NCBI GenBank assembly: GCA_001829315.1
Contig: MIAY01000019.1
Location: 62,001 to 126,000, forward strand
Direction: 5' to 3'
DNA from: Spirochaetes bacterium GWE1_32_154
Lineage (GTDB): Bacteria > Spirochaetota > GWE2-31-10
Length of the DNA stretch: 64,000 nucleotides
The position numbers were made by a program, and so were the translations under genes. The notes beneath the pieces were generated by a model. It had not been told where the DNA came from. It searched no databases and saw only the letters and a list, made by a program, of their open reading frames with translations. The number at the start of each line of letters is the position of its first letter. Position 1 is the stretch's first letter. This document shows positions 39,915 through 48,993 of this stretch, piece by piece.

Positions 39915-40045
39915 TAATTACTCCATATTTTTGTATGATATTACAATATAAACAAATATATAATACAAGAGGCATACAAGCCTTATAATTTCATTTTATA
40001 TTCCTATAAAAAAAAACACTTTTTTTCAATAATTATTAATTTATT

Positions 40046-40073
40046 TTTACTTATTGTTTATTTAGTATATAAT
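40046..40073 (+). promoter_or_regulatory. Promoter for the HU / HU-LysM unit
   Basis: TTTACT and a perfect TATAAT are separated by 16 bases, about 30 bases before the first gene of the unit. Confidence 0.65.
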
Positions 40074-40102
40074 AAAATAAATAATTTTAGAAGGAGCTTA
40101 TT

Positions 40103-40633
40103 ATGAATCTTGAAGATGCTATCAAATTGTATGAAAAAAACATTACAAAACTTGCAGAAAAAAATGGTGTTGAATATGAAGTAATGCTTGAAAACTGGAT
40201 TCAGAAATTTAATGAATTTGATAAAATTACTGATAAAAAAGGTTTTTCAGATGAACTGGAATCATATAATTTGGAAGAAAAATTATCTCTTGTTGCATTA
40301 ACAATTAATGGTTCGATATTAATTGTTTCCGAATCAAATGATAATGATGAAAGAAAAGTGAGATATCAATCAATAAAGATTAGAACTGATGACTCAAAAA
40401 ATGTACCTGAAGTTTTTACCGGTAAAATAAAAGATGCAATAAAAATTTCAAAAACTGTTGTATTTGAAAATATTATCGAAACATCACCTATCATTAAAAT
40501 TAAATCATCAGATGATTTTAATTGGGATGAATTTGAAAATGTAGCTGATGAAATGACCAGGGAATTTACTAAACAATTTGAAATGATAGATAATCAAACG
40601 ATAACAAGACGACTTAATAATTTGGAGTTATAA
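40103..40633 (+). CDS. Hypothetical protein, first gene of the HU unit
   Basis: 176 residues, not recognised. Soluble, acidic overall, no signal peptide. Helical ends flank a beta-rich middle (KLSLVALTINGSILIVSES, VRYQSIKIRTDD, VVFENIIETSPIIKIKS). ATG with AGAAGGAGC, a strong ribosome site. The last base of its stop codon is the first base of the HU start, so translation is coupled. Its fixed position before two HU-domain genes suggests a partner or regulator of them, but this is only inference. Confidence 0.65.
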   Translation: MNLEDAIKLYEKNITKLAEKNGVEYEVMLENWIQKFNEFDKITDKKGFSDELESYNLEEKLSLVALTINGSILIVSESNDNDERKVRYQSIKIRTDDSKNVPEVFTGKIKDAIKISKTVVFENIIETSPIIKIKSSDDFNWDEFENVADEMTREFTKQFEMIDNQTITRRLNNLEL

Positions 40634-40920
40634 TGAATAAAGAACAACTCATTTCCGGAATGGCTGAAAAAACAGGTAAAACTAAAACTGAAACAAAAAA
40701 AATTATAGAGTCAATATTTGATGAATTAACGTCGGTTTTATCAGAAGAAAAGTCTTTTACCATTACATCATTTGGCAATTTCTCCGTAGTAAAAAGAGAA
40801 CGACGAAAAGGTTTTAATCCCTCAATTGAAAAATTCATGATGTTACCGCCAAAATTAAAACCACGCTTTAAAACAAGCGAAATTCTTAAGGAGAAAATAA
40901 ATAAAAATGGTAGAAAATGA
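40633..40920 (+). CDS. HU-family DNA-binding protein
   Basis: Small nucleoid protein that bends DNA. 95 residues, usual length. N-terminal helices (NKEQLISGMAEKTGKTKTE), the family's FTITSFGNFSVVKRERRKGFNP block at the base of the DNA-binding arm, and a C-terminal helix. The arm tip reads PSIEKFMMLPPKLKPRF, so the usual RNPxTG-like tip with its intercalating proline is altered (NPSIEKFMMLP). ATG with GGAG 6 bases upstream; overlaps the next gene by 14 bases, so it is made together with the membrane-bound HU. Confidence 0.9.
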   Translation: MNKEQLISGMAEKTGKTKTETKKIIESIFDELTSVLSEEKSFTITSFGNFSVVKRERRKGFNPSIEKFMMLPPKLKPRFKTSEILKEKINKNGRK

Positions 40921-42025
40921 TGATAAAATGCATATTGATGATTTTGCCGAAAAAATAGCACATGAAAATGGTATAACTAAAATACAGGCAAAAGAATTTA
41001 TTACGACTCTATTTGATTTTATTGGCGAAAAATTAGCTGATAATGAACCGGTTAAGATTTATAATTTCGGATCATTATCAAAAAAATGGATGAAAAAAAG
41101 AAAAGGAATTAATCCAAAAACTCAGGAAAAGATTAATATACCTGCACATTATAAAATTTTATTTAAACCCTACTCAAAATTATCTGATATCGTTAATAGA
41201 AAATATAGAAATTTAAAACCAAATGTTTTAGATGCCTTATTAACACTTACCGGTATGACAAAGGTAAATCCCGATTTTATTAATGCGATAAATAATGATA
41301 CAGAAAAAAAAAGTATGTGGGAAAAAGCTAAAAAAAGAGCATTAATAATCCTTGCAATTATATTATTGGTTTTGCTCGCAACTCTTGCTACTTTAATTAC
41401 AATTCCTGTTGTTATGATTAATGAAAACAATAAAATTGTTCAATATGTCAATTCCATTAATAAAATATTCGGTCTTGATAAAATAACTGACCGGTTTAAA
41501 GGTGAAATTAACGAGCAGGAAGCAAATGAATTTTTTATATCTGCTAAAACAAAATTAACTGATAATAGAAAAATCATAGGGGAATATATAGTCAAAGACG
41601 GTGACAATATATTTAATATTGCTAAAGAACATTGGAAAAACGAATATTTATGGCCTGATTTGTACATTACCAACAAAGAAAAAATCGAGGATCCGGATTT
41701 AATCAAAAAAAATGATGTTCTTGTAATTTATGAAAAACTTGGTGATCCTAAAGATTTTTCAAAAAAACAAAAAGACGATATTGTATATGCTTATTTAGGT
41801 ATCTATAGAATATACAAAGCGTTGGGTGAAGCAGAACTTCAAAAAGGCAATAAAATCAAGGGTGAACAACGAATCAACGATTCTAAATGGACACTCTATA
41901 CTGCAGTCCGATACGATCATAACTTGCTCAATAAATACGAAGATGCCATTTATCCTGAAGACAGGGAATTTGTTCAACAACAAATTGACAAATTCGGTTT
42001 TATTCCTGCAAAAAAAGATAAATAA
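40907..42025 (+). CDS. HU-domain / transmembrane helix / LysM fusion protein
   Basis: 372 residues with an unusual order. Residues about 8-97 form an HU/IHF domain (AEKIAHENGITKIQAKEF, VKIYNFGSLSKKWMKKRKGINPKT, IPAHYKILFKP). A linker of about 45 residues follows. A basic patch (KAKKR) precedes one membrane helix at about 145-171, which by the positive-inside rule puts HU in the cytoplasm. Residues about 226-276 are a LysM domain (YIVKDGDNIFNIAKEHW ... VLVIYE), expected to bind peptidoglycan in the periplasm. A helical tail ends the protein. The ribosome site is somewhat distant, so the exact start is open. Confidence 0.85.
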   Translation: MVENDDKMHIDDFAEKIAHENGITKIQAKEFITTLFDFIGEKLADNEPVKIYNFGSLSKKWMKKRKGINPKTQEKINIPAHYKILFKPYSKLSDIVNRKYRNLKPNVLDALLTLTGMTKVNPDFINAINNDTEKKSMWEKAKKRALIILAIILLVLLATLATLITIPVVMINENNKIVQYVNSINKIFGLDKITDRFKGEINEQEANEFFISAKTKLTDNRKIIGEYIVKDGDNIFNIAKEHWKNEYLWPDLYITNKEKIEDPDLIKKNDVLVIYEKLGDPKDFSKKQKDDIVYAYLGIYRIYKALGEAELQKGNKIKGEQRINDSKWTLYTAVRYDHNLLNKYEDAIYPEDREFVQQQIDKFGFIPAKKDK

Positions 42026-42054
42026 CTCAAACACAATAATTATACTTTTTAACA

Positions 42055-42088
42055 AAATCAGATGTGAAATAAATTTCACATCTGATTT
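42055..42088 (+). terminator. Hairpin after the HU-LysM gene
   Basis: A 16-bp perfect palindrome (AAATCAGATGTGAAAT and complement) with only AA between the arms, 30 bases after the stop. No T-run follows; it may stop or stabilise the transcript. Confidence 0.6.
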
Positions 42089-42241
42089 CACTCTATTGCC
42101 CACCCCACGTTTAACTTTAAATTTTTTTCCATAAATTAAATTTTTATTACTTTGTATTCTTTTTGTAATTAAATAGTATATAATAATTATTGATTAGAAG
42201 AGTTAAAACCTCACTTTAAATTTTATTTTGGAGTAACAAAT

Positions 42242-44434
42242 ATGGGATATAAACTTAAAAATGATGACATTCACAAAATCATTAATGCGGAACATCATGA
42301 TCCTTTTACTGTATTAGGCTATCATTGTGATGAAAAGAATAATAAAGCGGTAGTCCGGGCATTTCTTCCTGAAGCGATTAAAGTTGAACTGATTACTGAT
42401 TCCGGTATAACACTTTTAATGAATAAAGTTCATAATGACGGTCTTTATGAAGGTGAAATTACTCCACTCAAAGATATCAAATACAAATTTAAATTGTATA
42501 ATTCAGAAAATCATTCATGGATATTACATGATACCTATATGTTTCTACCTGTTTTAAGTGATTTTGATTTACACTTATTTAGCGAAGGTAATCACTTTGA
42601 TTCATACAATAAACTTGGTGCTCATTGTATAACACTACAAGGAGTTAAAGGTGTATCATTTGCTGTTTGGGCTCCTAATGCAAAAAGAGTAAGTGTCATT
42701 GGAAATTTTAATCATTGGGATGGCCGGCATAACCAAATGAGAGTTCGTGGAACATCAGGAATCTGGGAACTCTTTATACCCGATTTGAGTGAAGGTGAAA
42801 TATATAAATATGAAGTTAAAAATCAGAACAATAGTCTTACTGAAAAATTTGACCCATACGGATTCAGATCAGAATTAAGGCCAAAAACTGCAAGTGTTGT
42901 ACATGATTATTCAACATACAAATGGAAAGATAAAGATTACATGAAAGAAAGAGATTCCGGTCACAACCTGAACAAACCTGTTTCTATTTATGAAATACAC
43001 CCTGCAAGCTGGAAAAGAAAAAATGGAAACGATTATTTAACCTATAAAGATCTTGTTGATGAACTAATTCCTTATGTCGTTTATATGGGATATACGCATA
43101 TTGAATTAATGGGAATTGCCGAACATCCTTTTGACGGGTCGTGGGGTTATCAGGTAACCGGCTATTATGCACCAACATCAAGACATGGTACACCCAATGA
43201 ATTTGCATACTTTGTCGATCAATGTCATAAAAATAATATTGGTGTAATAATGGATTGGGTTCCCGCTCATTTTCCTACTGATGAATTCGGGTTAGCACGA
43301 TTTGATGGTACTGCACTGTATGAACATGAAGATCCGCGAAAAGGTTTTCATAAAGACTGGACAACTTTTATTTTTAATTACGGGCGAAATGAAGTAAGAA
43401 ACTTTCTGATATCGAATGCTTTATACTGGGTTGATGTCTACCACATTGACGGGTTACGGGTTGATGCAGTAGCGTCAATGTTATATCTTGATTATGCAAG
43501 AGAAGCCGGAGAATGGGTTCCTAATGAATATGGCGGAAATGAAAACCTTGATGCTGTTTTTTTTATCAAAACGCTTAATGAAAAAGTGTATTCAAAACAT
43601 CCCGGGGTGTATATGATTGCGGAAGAGTCAACAGCATGGTCGGGTGTTTCCAGACCAACATACTGTGGTGGCTTAGGATTTGGATTAAAATGGAATATGG
43701 GATGGATGAATGACTTTTTAAAATACATTGAAAAAAATCCTATATACAGAAAATATCATCATAACGATTTAACTTTTTCAATGATTTATGCTTTTAATGA
43801 AAATTTTACCCTTGTTATTTCTCATGATGAAGTTGTTCACGGTAAAGGTTCTTTAATCAATAAAATGCCCGGTGATGACTGGCAGAAATTTGCAAATCTC
43901 AGATGCGCAATGACTTATATGTATGCTCATCCGGGAAAAAAACTATTATTCATGGGAAGTGAATTCGGACAATGGCAGGAATGGAATTATCAGCAAAGTT
44001 TAGACTGGCATTTACTTGACTGGAATAAACACAAGGAATTATTATGGTTTTTCAAAGAGCTTAATAAGGTATATAAAGAAAACCCTGCTTTGTATCAAAA
44101 AGATTTCTCTCAGGACGGTTTTCAATGGGTCAATTGCAATGATTGGGAATCAAGCGTATTATCATTTTTACGAAAAAGTGATGATGAAACTGAAACTTTA
44201 CTCATTGTTGCCAACTTCACCCCTACTTTGCGACATGAATATCGGGTAGGAGTTCCTAAACATTCACATTGGGATGAAATCTTTAATTCTGATGCTACAG
44301 AATTTGGTGGTTCAGGTAATGGTAATTGCGGTGGATTCTGGTCTGATGAAAGAGCATGGGATAATCAGCCGTATTCAATTAATTTAACTTTACCACCCCT
44401 TGGAGTTATAATACTTAAATCAAAAAGTAAATAA
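42242..44434 (+). CDS. glgB: 1,4-alpha-glucan branching enzyme
   Basis: Introduces alpha-1,6 branches into glycogen. 730 residues, about the length of the E. coli enzyme, so both N-terminal beta domains (N1 and CBM48) are present. The GH13 barrel shows DWVPAHFP, the nucleophile region GLRVDAVASMLYLDY, the acid/base AEESTAW, and VISHDEVVHGKGS. ATG with GGAG 8 bases upstream. It stands alone, with no other glycogen gene in the window; the ROK kinase at 30.9 kb could supply glucose-6-phosphate. A long-loop terminator follows. Confidence 0.96.
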   Translation: MGYKLKNDDIHKIINAEHHDPFTVLGYHCDEKNNKAVVRAFLPEAIKVELITDSGITLLMNKVHNDGLYEGEITPLKDIKYKFKLYNSENHSWILHDTYMFLPVLSDFDLHLFSEGNHFDSYNKLGAHCITLQGVKGVSFAVWAPNAKRVSVIGNFNHWDGRHNQMRVRGTSGIWELFIPDLSEGEIYKYEVKNQNNSLTEKFDPYGFRSELRPKTASVVHDYSTYKWKDKDYMKERDSGHNLNKPVSIYEIHPASWKRKNGNDYLTYKDLVDELIPYVVYMGYTHIELMGIAEHPFDGSWGYQVTGYYAPTSRHGTPNEFAYFVDQCHKNNIGVIMDWVPAHFPTDEFGLARFDGTALYEHEDPRKGFHKDWTTFIFNYGRNEVRNFLISNALYWVDVYHIDGLRVDAVASMLYLDYAREAGEWVPNEYGGNENLDAVFFIKTLNEKVYSKHPGVYMIAEESTAWSGVSRPTYCGGLGFGLKWNMGWMNDFLKYIEKNPIYRKYHHNDLTFSMIYAFNENFTLVISHDEVVHGKGSLINKMPGDDWQKFANLRCAMTYMYAHPGKKLLFMGSEFGQWQEWNYQQSLDWHLLDWNKHKELLWFFKELNKVYKENPALYQKDFSQDGFQWVNCNDWESSVLSFLRKSDDETETLLIVANFTPTLRHEYRVGVPKHSHWDEIFNSDATEFGGSGNGNCGGFWSDERAWDNQPYSINLTLPPLGVIILKSKSK

Positions 44435-44483
44435 TCTTTAATTTATTTTGATTATATGATATAACTAACGTTGGTTTTAAAAT

Positions 44484-44535
44484 GAAGTCACTTGCAAAAA
44501 TTCTATGTAAAATAAGAATAATTGCAAGTGACTTC
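44484..44535 (+). terminator. Terminator after glgB
   Basis: A 14-bp perfect stem (GAAGTCACTTGCAA) with a 24-base loop that can itself pair ATTCT with AGAAT, about 50 bases after the stop. It resembles the leuB terminator in having a long A/T-rich loop. Confidence 0.65.
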
Positions 44536-44570
44536 TTTGAAGCTAATTATTTTATAATTTTGGAGATCGT

Positions 44571-45077
44571 ATGAAACAATATAGTGTTATGTTATTTTTA
44601 CTGATAGCGTCATTTTCTATTTCGTCAAATGTATTAAAAGTTGAAAAAATTGGTATTGTGAATTTACAGAAAGTAATTGAAGTTTGTTTTCAAGGTAAAT
44701 CCTCAGCGGTAAAACAAGTAATAGAAGAAAAAGCCAAATTTCAACAACAATTGGACAGCATTAGAACTCAAGTGTCAGAATTGCAAAATTCATTAAATGC
44801 AGAGTCAAATACTACTTTAAAAAGTGAACTTGAAAGTAAAATTGAAAAATTACGACAGGAATATACCGATTTGTATAAAAAAAGAGCTCCTGAAATTGAC
44901 CGTATGGAAAAAAGCATTCAAGCTCCATTATTTGAAGAAATTTATGAAGTTGTAAAAAAGATTGCTGAAAGAGAAGGTTTTTCTATAATAATAAGAAATA
45001 ATTCAGACACATTATTTTACTATAGTATTCAATCAGATATCACTGACAAAATAATTGAGCATTTTAATAATAACTGA
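44571..45077 (+). CDS. OmpH/Skp-family periplasmic chaperone
   Basis: 168 residues. A signal peptide (MKQYSVMLFLLIASFSISS) is followed by the family's opening strand KIGIVNLQKVIEVCFQGKSS. Then comes a long coiled coil (about 55-125, with LQNSLNAES ... KLRQEYTDLYKK) and a closing strand pair (AEREGFSIIIRNNS). Skp-type proteins escort outer-membrane proteins through the periplasm, which supports a two-membrane cell. ATG with GGAG. Usually next to bamA; here it is not. Confidence 0.88.
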   Translation: MKQYSVMLFLLIASFSISSNVLKVEKIGIVNLQKVIEVCFQGKSSAVKQVIEEKAKFQQQLDSIRTQVSELQNSLNAESNTTLKSELESKIEKLRQEYTDLYKKRAPEIDRMEKSIQAPLFEEIYEVVKKIAEREGFSIIIRNNSDTLFYYSIQSDITDKIIEHFNNN

Positions 45078-45322
45078 GCCCCTTTTAAAAATATTTTTTT
45101 TATATCGAATTTTTGCATGAAATTATGATGATAATAGAAAAAAAATATCTGTTACTATTCTAATATGTGGCAGAAATACAGTCGCTTTGGGGACGATAGT
45201 ATTTATAAGAAAGTAATTTATCAAAAATTAAGATTTTTGATTCGTCTCCTAATATTATAAATATTAGTTAGAATTCTCATTGACCTGTATTTATACTTTC
45301 AAAATTAAAGGTAGGTTATTTA

Positions 45323-45961
45323 TTGAATAAAACAATTATAATATTATTTTTATTAATAACATCTTTATTATATTCAAGTGATAACATGATCAATTTACTG
45401 GATGGAGTTTGGTTTGAACGAGTTGTTTACGGGGATATTATAGTAAAACATTCTTGGGGTATTTCAAGGAGTGTAGCTAATGCTTCAGTTGAATTTGATT
45501 TGAAAAAAACATTTTTTAACACTTCTCTTGGGGGCTGGTCAATTAGTAATGTTAGATCTCATGGTGATTTAATATATATTTTATTCAAATTTAATGATGG
45601 ACATGAATATGAAATTGCAATAAAAATTATTGATAAAAATACTATAGTTTTTGAAAAAATGAGTTGGTTTGATTCAATTGGAATCATTGATTTTTATGGA
45701 TATGAACATCCATATTATAGGATAGGCGGACCAAACACTCCTATTATAAAAATGGTAAGTGTTGATAATTTACGATTAAGAGAAACTCCAGATGTTAGTT
45801 CAAAAGTAATATTATTAATGAAGAAGAATACTAAAATTGAAATTATAGATTTAGGTAAAATGACATTTGTCAATAAAGTATCAGGTACTTGGATTAAAGT
45901 CCGCACGGAATTAGGTGAAGAAGGTTGGTGTTTTGATGCATACCTTGAAGAATTAAAATAA
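45323..45961 (+). CDS. Exported protein with C-terminal SH3 domain
   Basis: 212 residues. A signal peptide (about 1-19, TSLLYS) is followed by a beta-rich region of unknown type (about 25-140) and a C-terminal bacterial SH3 domain (NLRLRETPDVSSKVILLM ... EEGWCFDAYLEEL), which usually contacts cell wall. Start is TTG at 45323 after AGGTAGG. The 245 bases before it (45078-45322) hold nothing I can identify. It opens the accessory stretch and shows no link to its neighbours. Confidence 0.7.
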   Translation: MNKTIIILFLLITSLLYSSDNMINLLDGVWFERVVYGDIIVKHSWGISRSVANASVEFDLKKTFFNTSLGGWSISNVRSHGDLIYILFKFNDGHEYEIAIKIIDKNTIVFEKMSWFDSIGIIDFYGYEHPYYRIGGPNTPIIKMVSVDNLRLRETPDVSSKVILLMKKNTKIEIIDLGKMTFVNKVSGTWIKVRTELGEEGWCFDAYLEELK

Positions 45962-46050
45962 TAGTATAGTGCTGGTTTACGTTAGTTTTTAATCTTTCTA
46001 ACAAAAAGATACAAGATTAGTCAATGTTTTATAAGTGTAGTTCTAAAATA

Positions 46051-46079
46051 TTGACTATTAAGTAATTTTTAGATATACT
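46051..46079 (+). promoter_or_regulatory. Promoter for the DUF4143-type ATPase
   Basis: TTGACT and TATACT separated by exactly 17 bases, 27 bases before the gene. The ATPase therefore has its own expression signal. Confidence 0.7.
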
Positions 46080-46105
46080 CTTCAAAATAGTAAGAGGAAT
46101 TGATT

Positions 46106-47299
46106 ATGATACGACGGGAAATGTATTTAAATAAATTGATAGCATACAAAAACAAGAACTTAATTAAGGTGATCACCGGCATTAGAAGATGCGGAAAATC
46201 AACTCTTATGGAAATATTTCAGGGGTATTTACTGGAAAATGGAATAGCTGAAAATCAGATTTTGTCTATTAATTTTGAAAATATTGATTTTGAAGAACTA
46301 ACAGACCCGAAAATATTGCATGAATATGTCAAGAATAAATTGTTAGCGGATAAAGTGAACTATCTTTTTTTTGATGAAATACAGAATGTTAAAGATTTTC
46401 AAAAAGTTATCGACAGTTTGTATATAAAAAAAAATACGGATATCTATATAACCGGTTCAAATGCATATATGTTGTCAGGAGAGTTAGCCACTTTGCTTTC
46501 AGGCCGCTATGTTGAAATTCAAATGCTTCCTTTATCTTTTAAAGAATATGTTTCTACATTTAATGATAAAACTGATCTTTCCCGAAAATACAGCGATTAT
46601 CTTCAATATAGTTCTTTTCCCTATGCTATTGAATTAACACACAATAAGGAACTTATCAAAGATTATTTGAAGGGAATCTACAGCACAATAGTATTAAAGG
46701 ATGTCGTTGCCAGAAATAACATTGCTGATGTTTCTATGTTAGAAAGTGTTATTCGTTTTGCATTTGATGCTATCGGTAATATATGCTCTATAAAGAAAAT
46801 CAGCGATACAATGACATCCGCCGGACGCAAAATTTCAACTCATACGGTTGAAAATTACCTGAGTGCTCTTATAAACAGTTTTATTCTTTATAAGGCCGGA
46901 AGATATGATATAAAAGGAAAACAACATCTTAAAACTGGCGAGAAATATTATGTTGTAGATATTGGGCTTCGTTATTTATTATTGGGCAATAAAAAAGCTG
47001 ATTTCGGCTTTATGCTTGAAAATATTATTTATTTGGAATTATTAAGAAGAGGATATGAGGTATATGTCGGTAAGGTAGATACTTTGGAAGTTGATTTTAT
47101 CGCTTTAAAAAACGGGTTTACTGAGTATTATCAGGTTGCTCTTACCGTTACCGATCAGACAACGTTAGAAAGAGAATTATCTCCGTTTAATAAACTAACT
47201 GACCATAATCCTAAATATTTATTGACGCTCGACCAACAACCGGTAACCATTCATAATGGCATACAACAAATTAATGCTATTGACTGGCTTCTTGAGTAG
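46106..47299 (+). CDS. AAA-family ATPase with DUF4143-like C-terminus
   Basis: 397 residues. N-terminal P-loop ATPase: Walker A GIRRCGKSTLM, Walker B YLFFDEIQNV, and ITGSNAYMLSGELATLLSGR, the typical block of the AAA_14 family. The C-terminal half (EVYVGKVDTLEVDFIA) is the DUF4143 domain, with the E-x-DFI pattern seen in nuclease-like folds. Such ATPases occur scattered and often multicopy in bacteria and archaea; their role is unknown. GAGGA is 7 bases before the ATG at 46106, which beats the ATG at 46100. The codons look less A/T-rich than those of neighbours, compatible with transfer. Confidence 0.88.
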   Translation: MIRREMYLNKLIAYKNKNLIKVITGIRRCGKSTLMEIFQGYLLENGIAENQILSINFENIDFEELTDPKILHEYVKNKLLADKVNYLFFDEIQNVKDFQKVIDSLYIKKNTDIYITGSNAYMLSGELATLLSGRYVEIQMLPLSFKEYVSTFNDKTDLSRKYSDYLQYSSFPYAIELTHNKELIKDYLKGIYSTIVLKDVVARNNIADVSMLESVIRFAFDAIGNICSIKKISDTMTSAGRKISTHTVENYLSALINSFILYKAGRYDIKGKQHLKTGEKYYVVDIGLRYLLLGNKKADFGFMLENIIYLELLRRGYEVYVGKVDTLEVDFIALKNGFTEYYQVALTVTDQTTLERELSPFNKLTDHNPKYLLTLDQQPVTIHNGIQQINAIDWLLE

Positions 47300-47669
47300 A
47301 GGTTATTAAAAAAAATATTAGTATATTTCTATAAATATCAAAATATTTTGTTATAACGTTCAAATTATATTTCAAAAAATACTGAGGCAACGAAATGAAC
47401 TTCCGTTTTTGGTTATCCATAATCGGGTTTCAGGATAAAGACTTTCATACTGTAAAAAGTATATTTTAATTTTAAAAATAAAGGCTAATTTAATATGTAA
47501 AAAAAATGATTCTTATTTTTTGATTTTATATCTATTATATTATTTTTCTACAGGTCATAGAGGTAATTGTCTGTAAAGGTAAAATATTTAAACATTCAGT
47601 GTTATTTACAAAGAAAGAATTGATCATTTTATTTGTAACATTCATATAAAATATTACAGAAGGAGAAAT
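47300..47669. other. Gene-poor spacer
   Basis: 370 bases with no long frame. A 24-codon frame at 47395-47469 (MNFRFWLSIIGF...) has GAGG 7 bases upstream and could be a small peptide gene or the start of a decayed gene. A second short frame ending near 47650 reads like protein (VIEVIVCKGKIFKHSVLFTK) but has no start. Neither is supported enough to call. Confidence 0.4.
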
Positions 47670-47867
47670 ATGTTTATTATTTATTATTTTAGAAATAATT
47701 CTTTTGATTTAACTGCATTCATTGCTTTCATTATATTTATTTTATTAATTATATTTAAAAGAAAATCAATATTTAGTGACAGTATATATTTAAGAAATTT
47801 TTTTGGCTTGATCATATATTTAATTTTATTTATAATAATAAGAGGGTGTTCTATATTACCCAATTAA
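47670..47867 (+). CDS. Small membrane protein, 65 residues
   Basis: Not recognised. Two hydrophobic helices (about 13-30 and 43-60, LTAFIAFIIFILLIIFK and FGLIIYLILFIIIRG) separated by a basic loop. ATG with a strong GAAGGAG ribosome site, which is the main reason to accept it. It is isolated, with gene-poor DNA on both sides. Small two-helix proteins can be toxins, regulators of membrane enzymes or leftovers; nothing here chooses among these. Confidence 0.5.
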   Translation: MFIIYYFRNNSFDLTAFIAFIIFILLIIFKRKSIFSDSIYLRNFFGLIIYLILFIIIRGCSILPN

Positions 47868-48377
47868 TCTAGCCAGAGTATACTTTTATTATTATTAATA
47901 TTATTTCAATAAAAAAAATATAATTTATAATTATTATGTATAACGTAGATAGAAAAAAAGTTAATGTCATGTCTTATATTATCACTACTCTAAAAATATC
48001 GGAACCGTAATTAAAAAATCATTTAATTTGTTTAACATTTCAATGCTATCATAAACTGGTATCAACTTCTGTATTATTTAGAATTAACTTCATCATGTTC
48101 TTTAAAAACTAATAATTTATTAACTAAAACCGTAACTGATTTTATTATTTATCTGATAACTGAAAAATGTAGATTATTTGTATCAATGATATAAGGCCGT
48201 ATAGAATACCTCGTCTCGAATAAGAAATAAAATAAGACATCATCAATCAGATGCATAAGTCAAACCATCCCAGAGAAAAGTTATTTATTCTAAAATTATT
48301 TTTTTATTGTAAAAAAATTTAATTGTTGTATATTCTGATAAATTGACGGAAATTAATAATGGGGAAATTTTTAAAAT
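47868..48377. other. Spacer with possible gene debris
   Basis: 510 bases with no intact gene. On the minus strand, between about 48250 and 47985, three short frames in a row read like protein in different phases, as expected for a decayed gene (see findings). A candidate promoter (TTGTAA, 16 bases, TATATT) sits at 48307-48334 on the plus strand. Confidence 0.35.
48307..48334 (+). promoter_or_regulatory. Candidate promoter before the small membrane ORF
   Basis: TTGTAA and TATATT separated by 16 bases, about 45 bases before the ATG at 48378. Confidence 0.4.
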
Positions 48378-48966
48378 ATGCTTCAATTACACAATGATTA
48401 TCATAATCAAATTTTATCAATTAAAAATAGAAATCTATTTTTAATTGATAAAATACTTTTAATTCTAGTAATTTTTATTTTCTCATTTATTGTTATATAT
48501 TATTTAATAAATAATTATAGAGAAATAATAGAAAGTGTAAATAATTTTATTCTTAATTGTAATTATTTTTACTACAAAAGAACTTTTTAAAAGTAAAGAA
48601 GTTCATATTAATTATATTAAAAAAATTATAACATTCTCTGCAACTGCATTTAAGAATTCAAGAATAACCTTAGATTTCGAATTGCTTGATCATATAGCAA
48701 TAGTTTTTTACAAAGATTTTATTGGGGACTGCGGAGACGTTAAGAGTTATAAAATACTTTTTATAGACAAACAAAATCATTCATATGAGTGTTGTGAATT
48801 AAATGATAGATTAATAATCATTAGGTTGGCAAAATTCTTATCAAAAAAAATGAATCTTACAGTTAAAGATTATTCTTATTTAGAGAATTATCATAAGTTT
48901 AGAAAGATATTTAAAAGCTTTTATAATACTTTAGATAGAATAATAAAAAAATATTTAATATTTTAG
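48378..48966 (+). pseudogene. Probable frameshifted membrane-protein gene
   Basis: Two overlapping frames look like parts of one protein. The first (48378-48590, 70 codons) has a clear membrane helix (about 23-47, ILLILVIFIFSFIVIYYLI) and stops at 48590. The second frame is open from 48541 to 48966, but its first plausible start is a TTG at 48682. Joining them near the AAAA at about 48576-48579 would restore a protein of about 195 residues. The total of 589 bases differs from a whole number of codons by one. The family is not recognised. Confidence 0.5.
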
Positions 48967-48993
48967 GCTAATTAATAAAAACGAGGATATATA

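Noticed and set aside
42055-42088. Small mobile palindromic element after the HU-LysM gene
   Set aside because: A single 16-bp palindrome at a gene end is more simply a transcript-end hairpin; no second copy was seen in the window.
46106-47299. IS or transposase gene
   Set aside because: The protein is a P-loop ATPase of the DUF4143 type, and I found no terminal inverted repeats or target duplication.
48820-48860. Sigma-54 promoter-like TTGGCA near the small ORFs
   Set aside because: No matching TTGC-type -12 element at the required spacing, and it lies inside an open frame.
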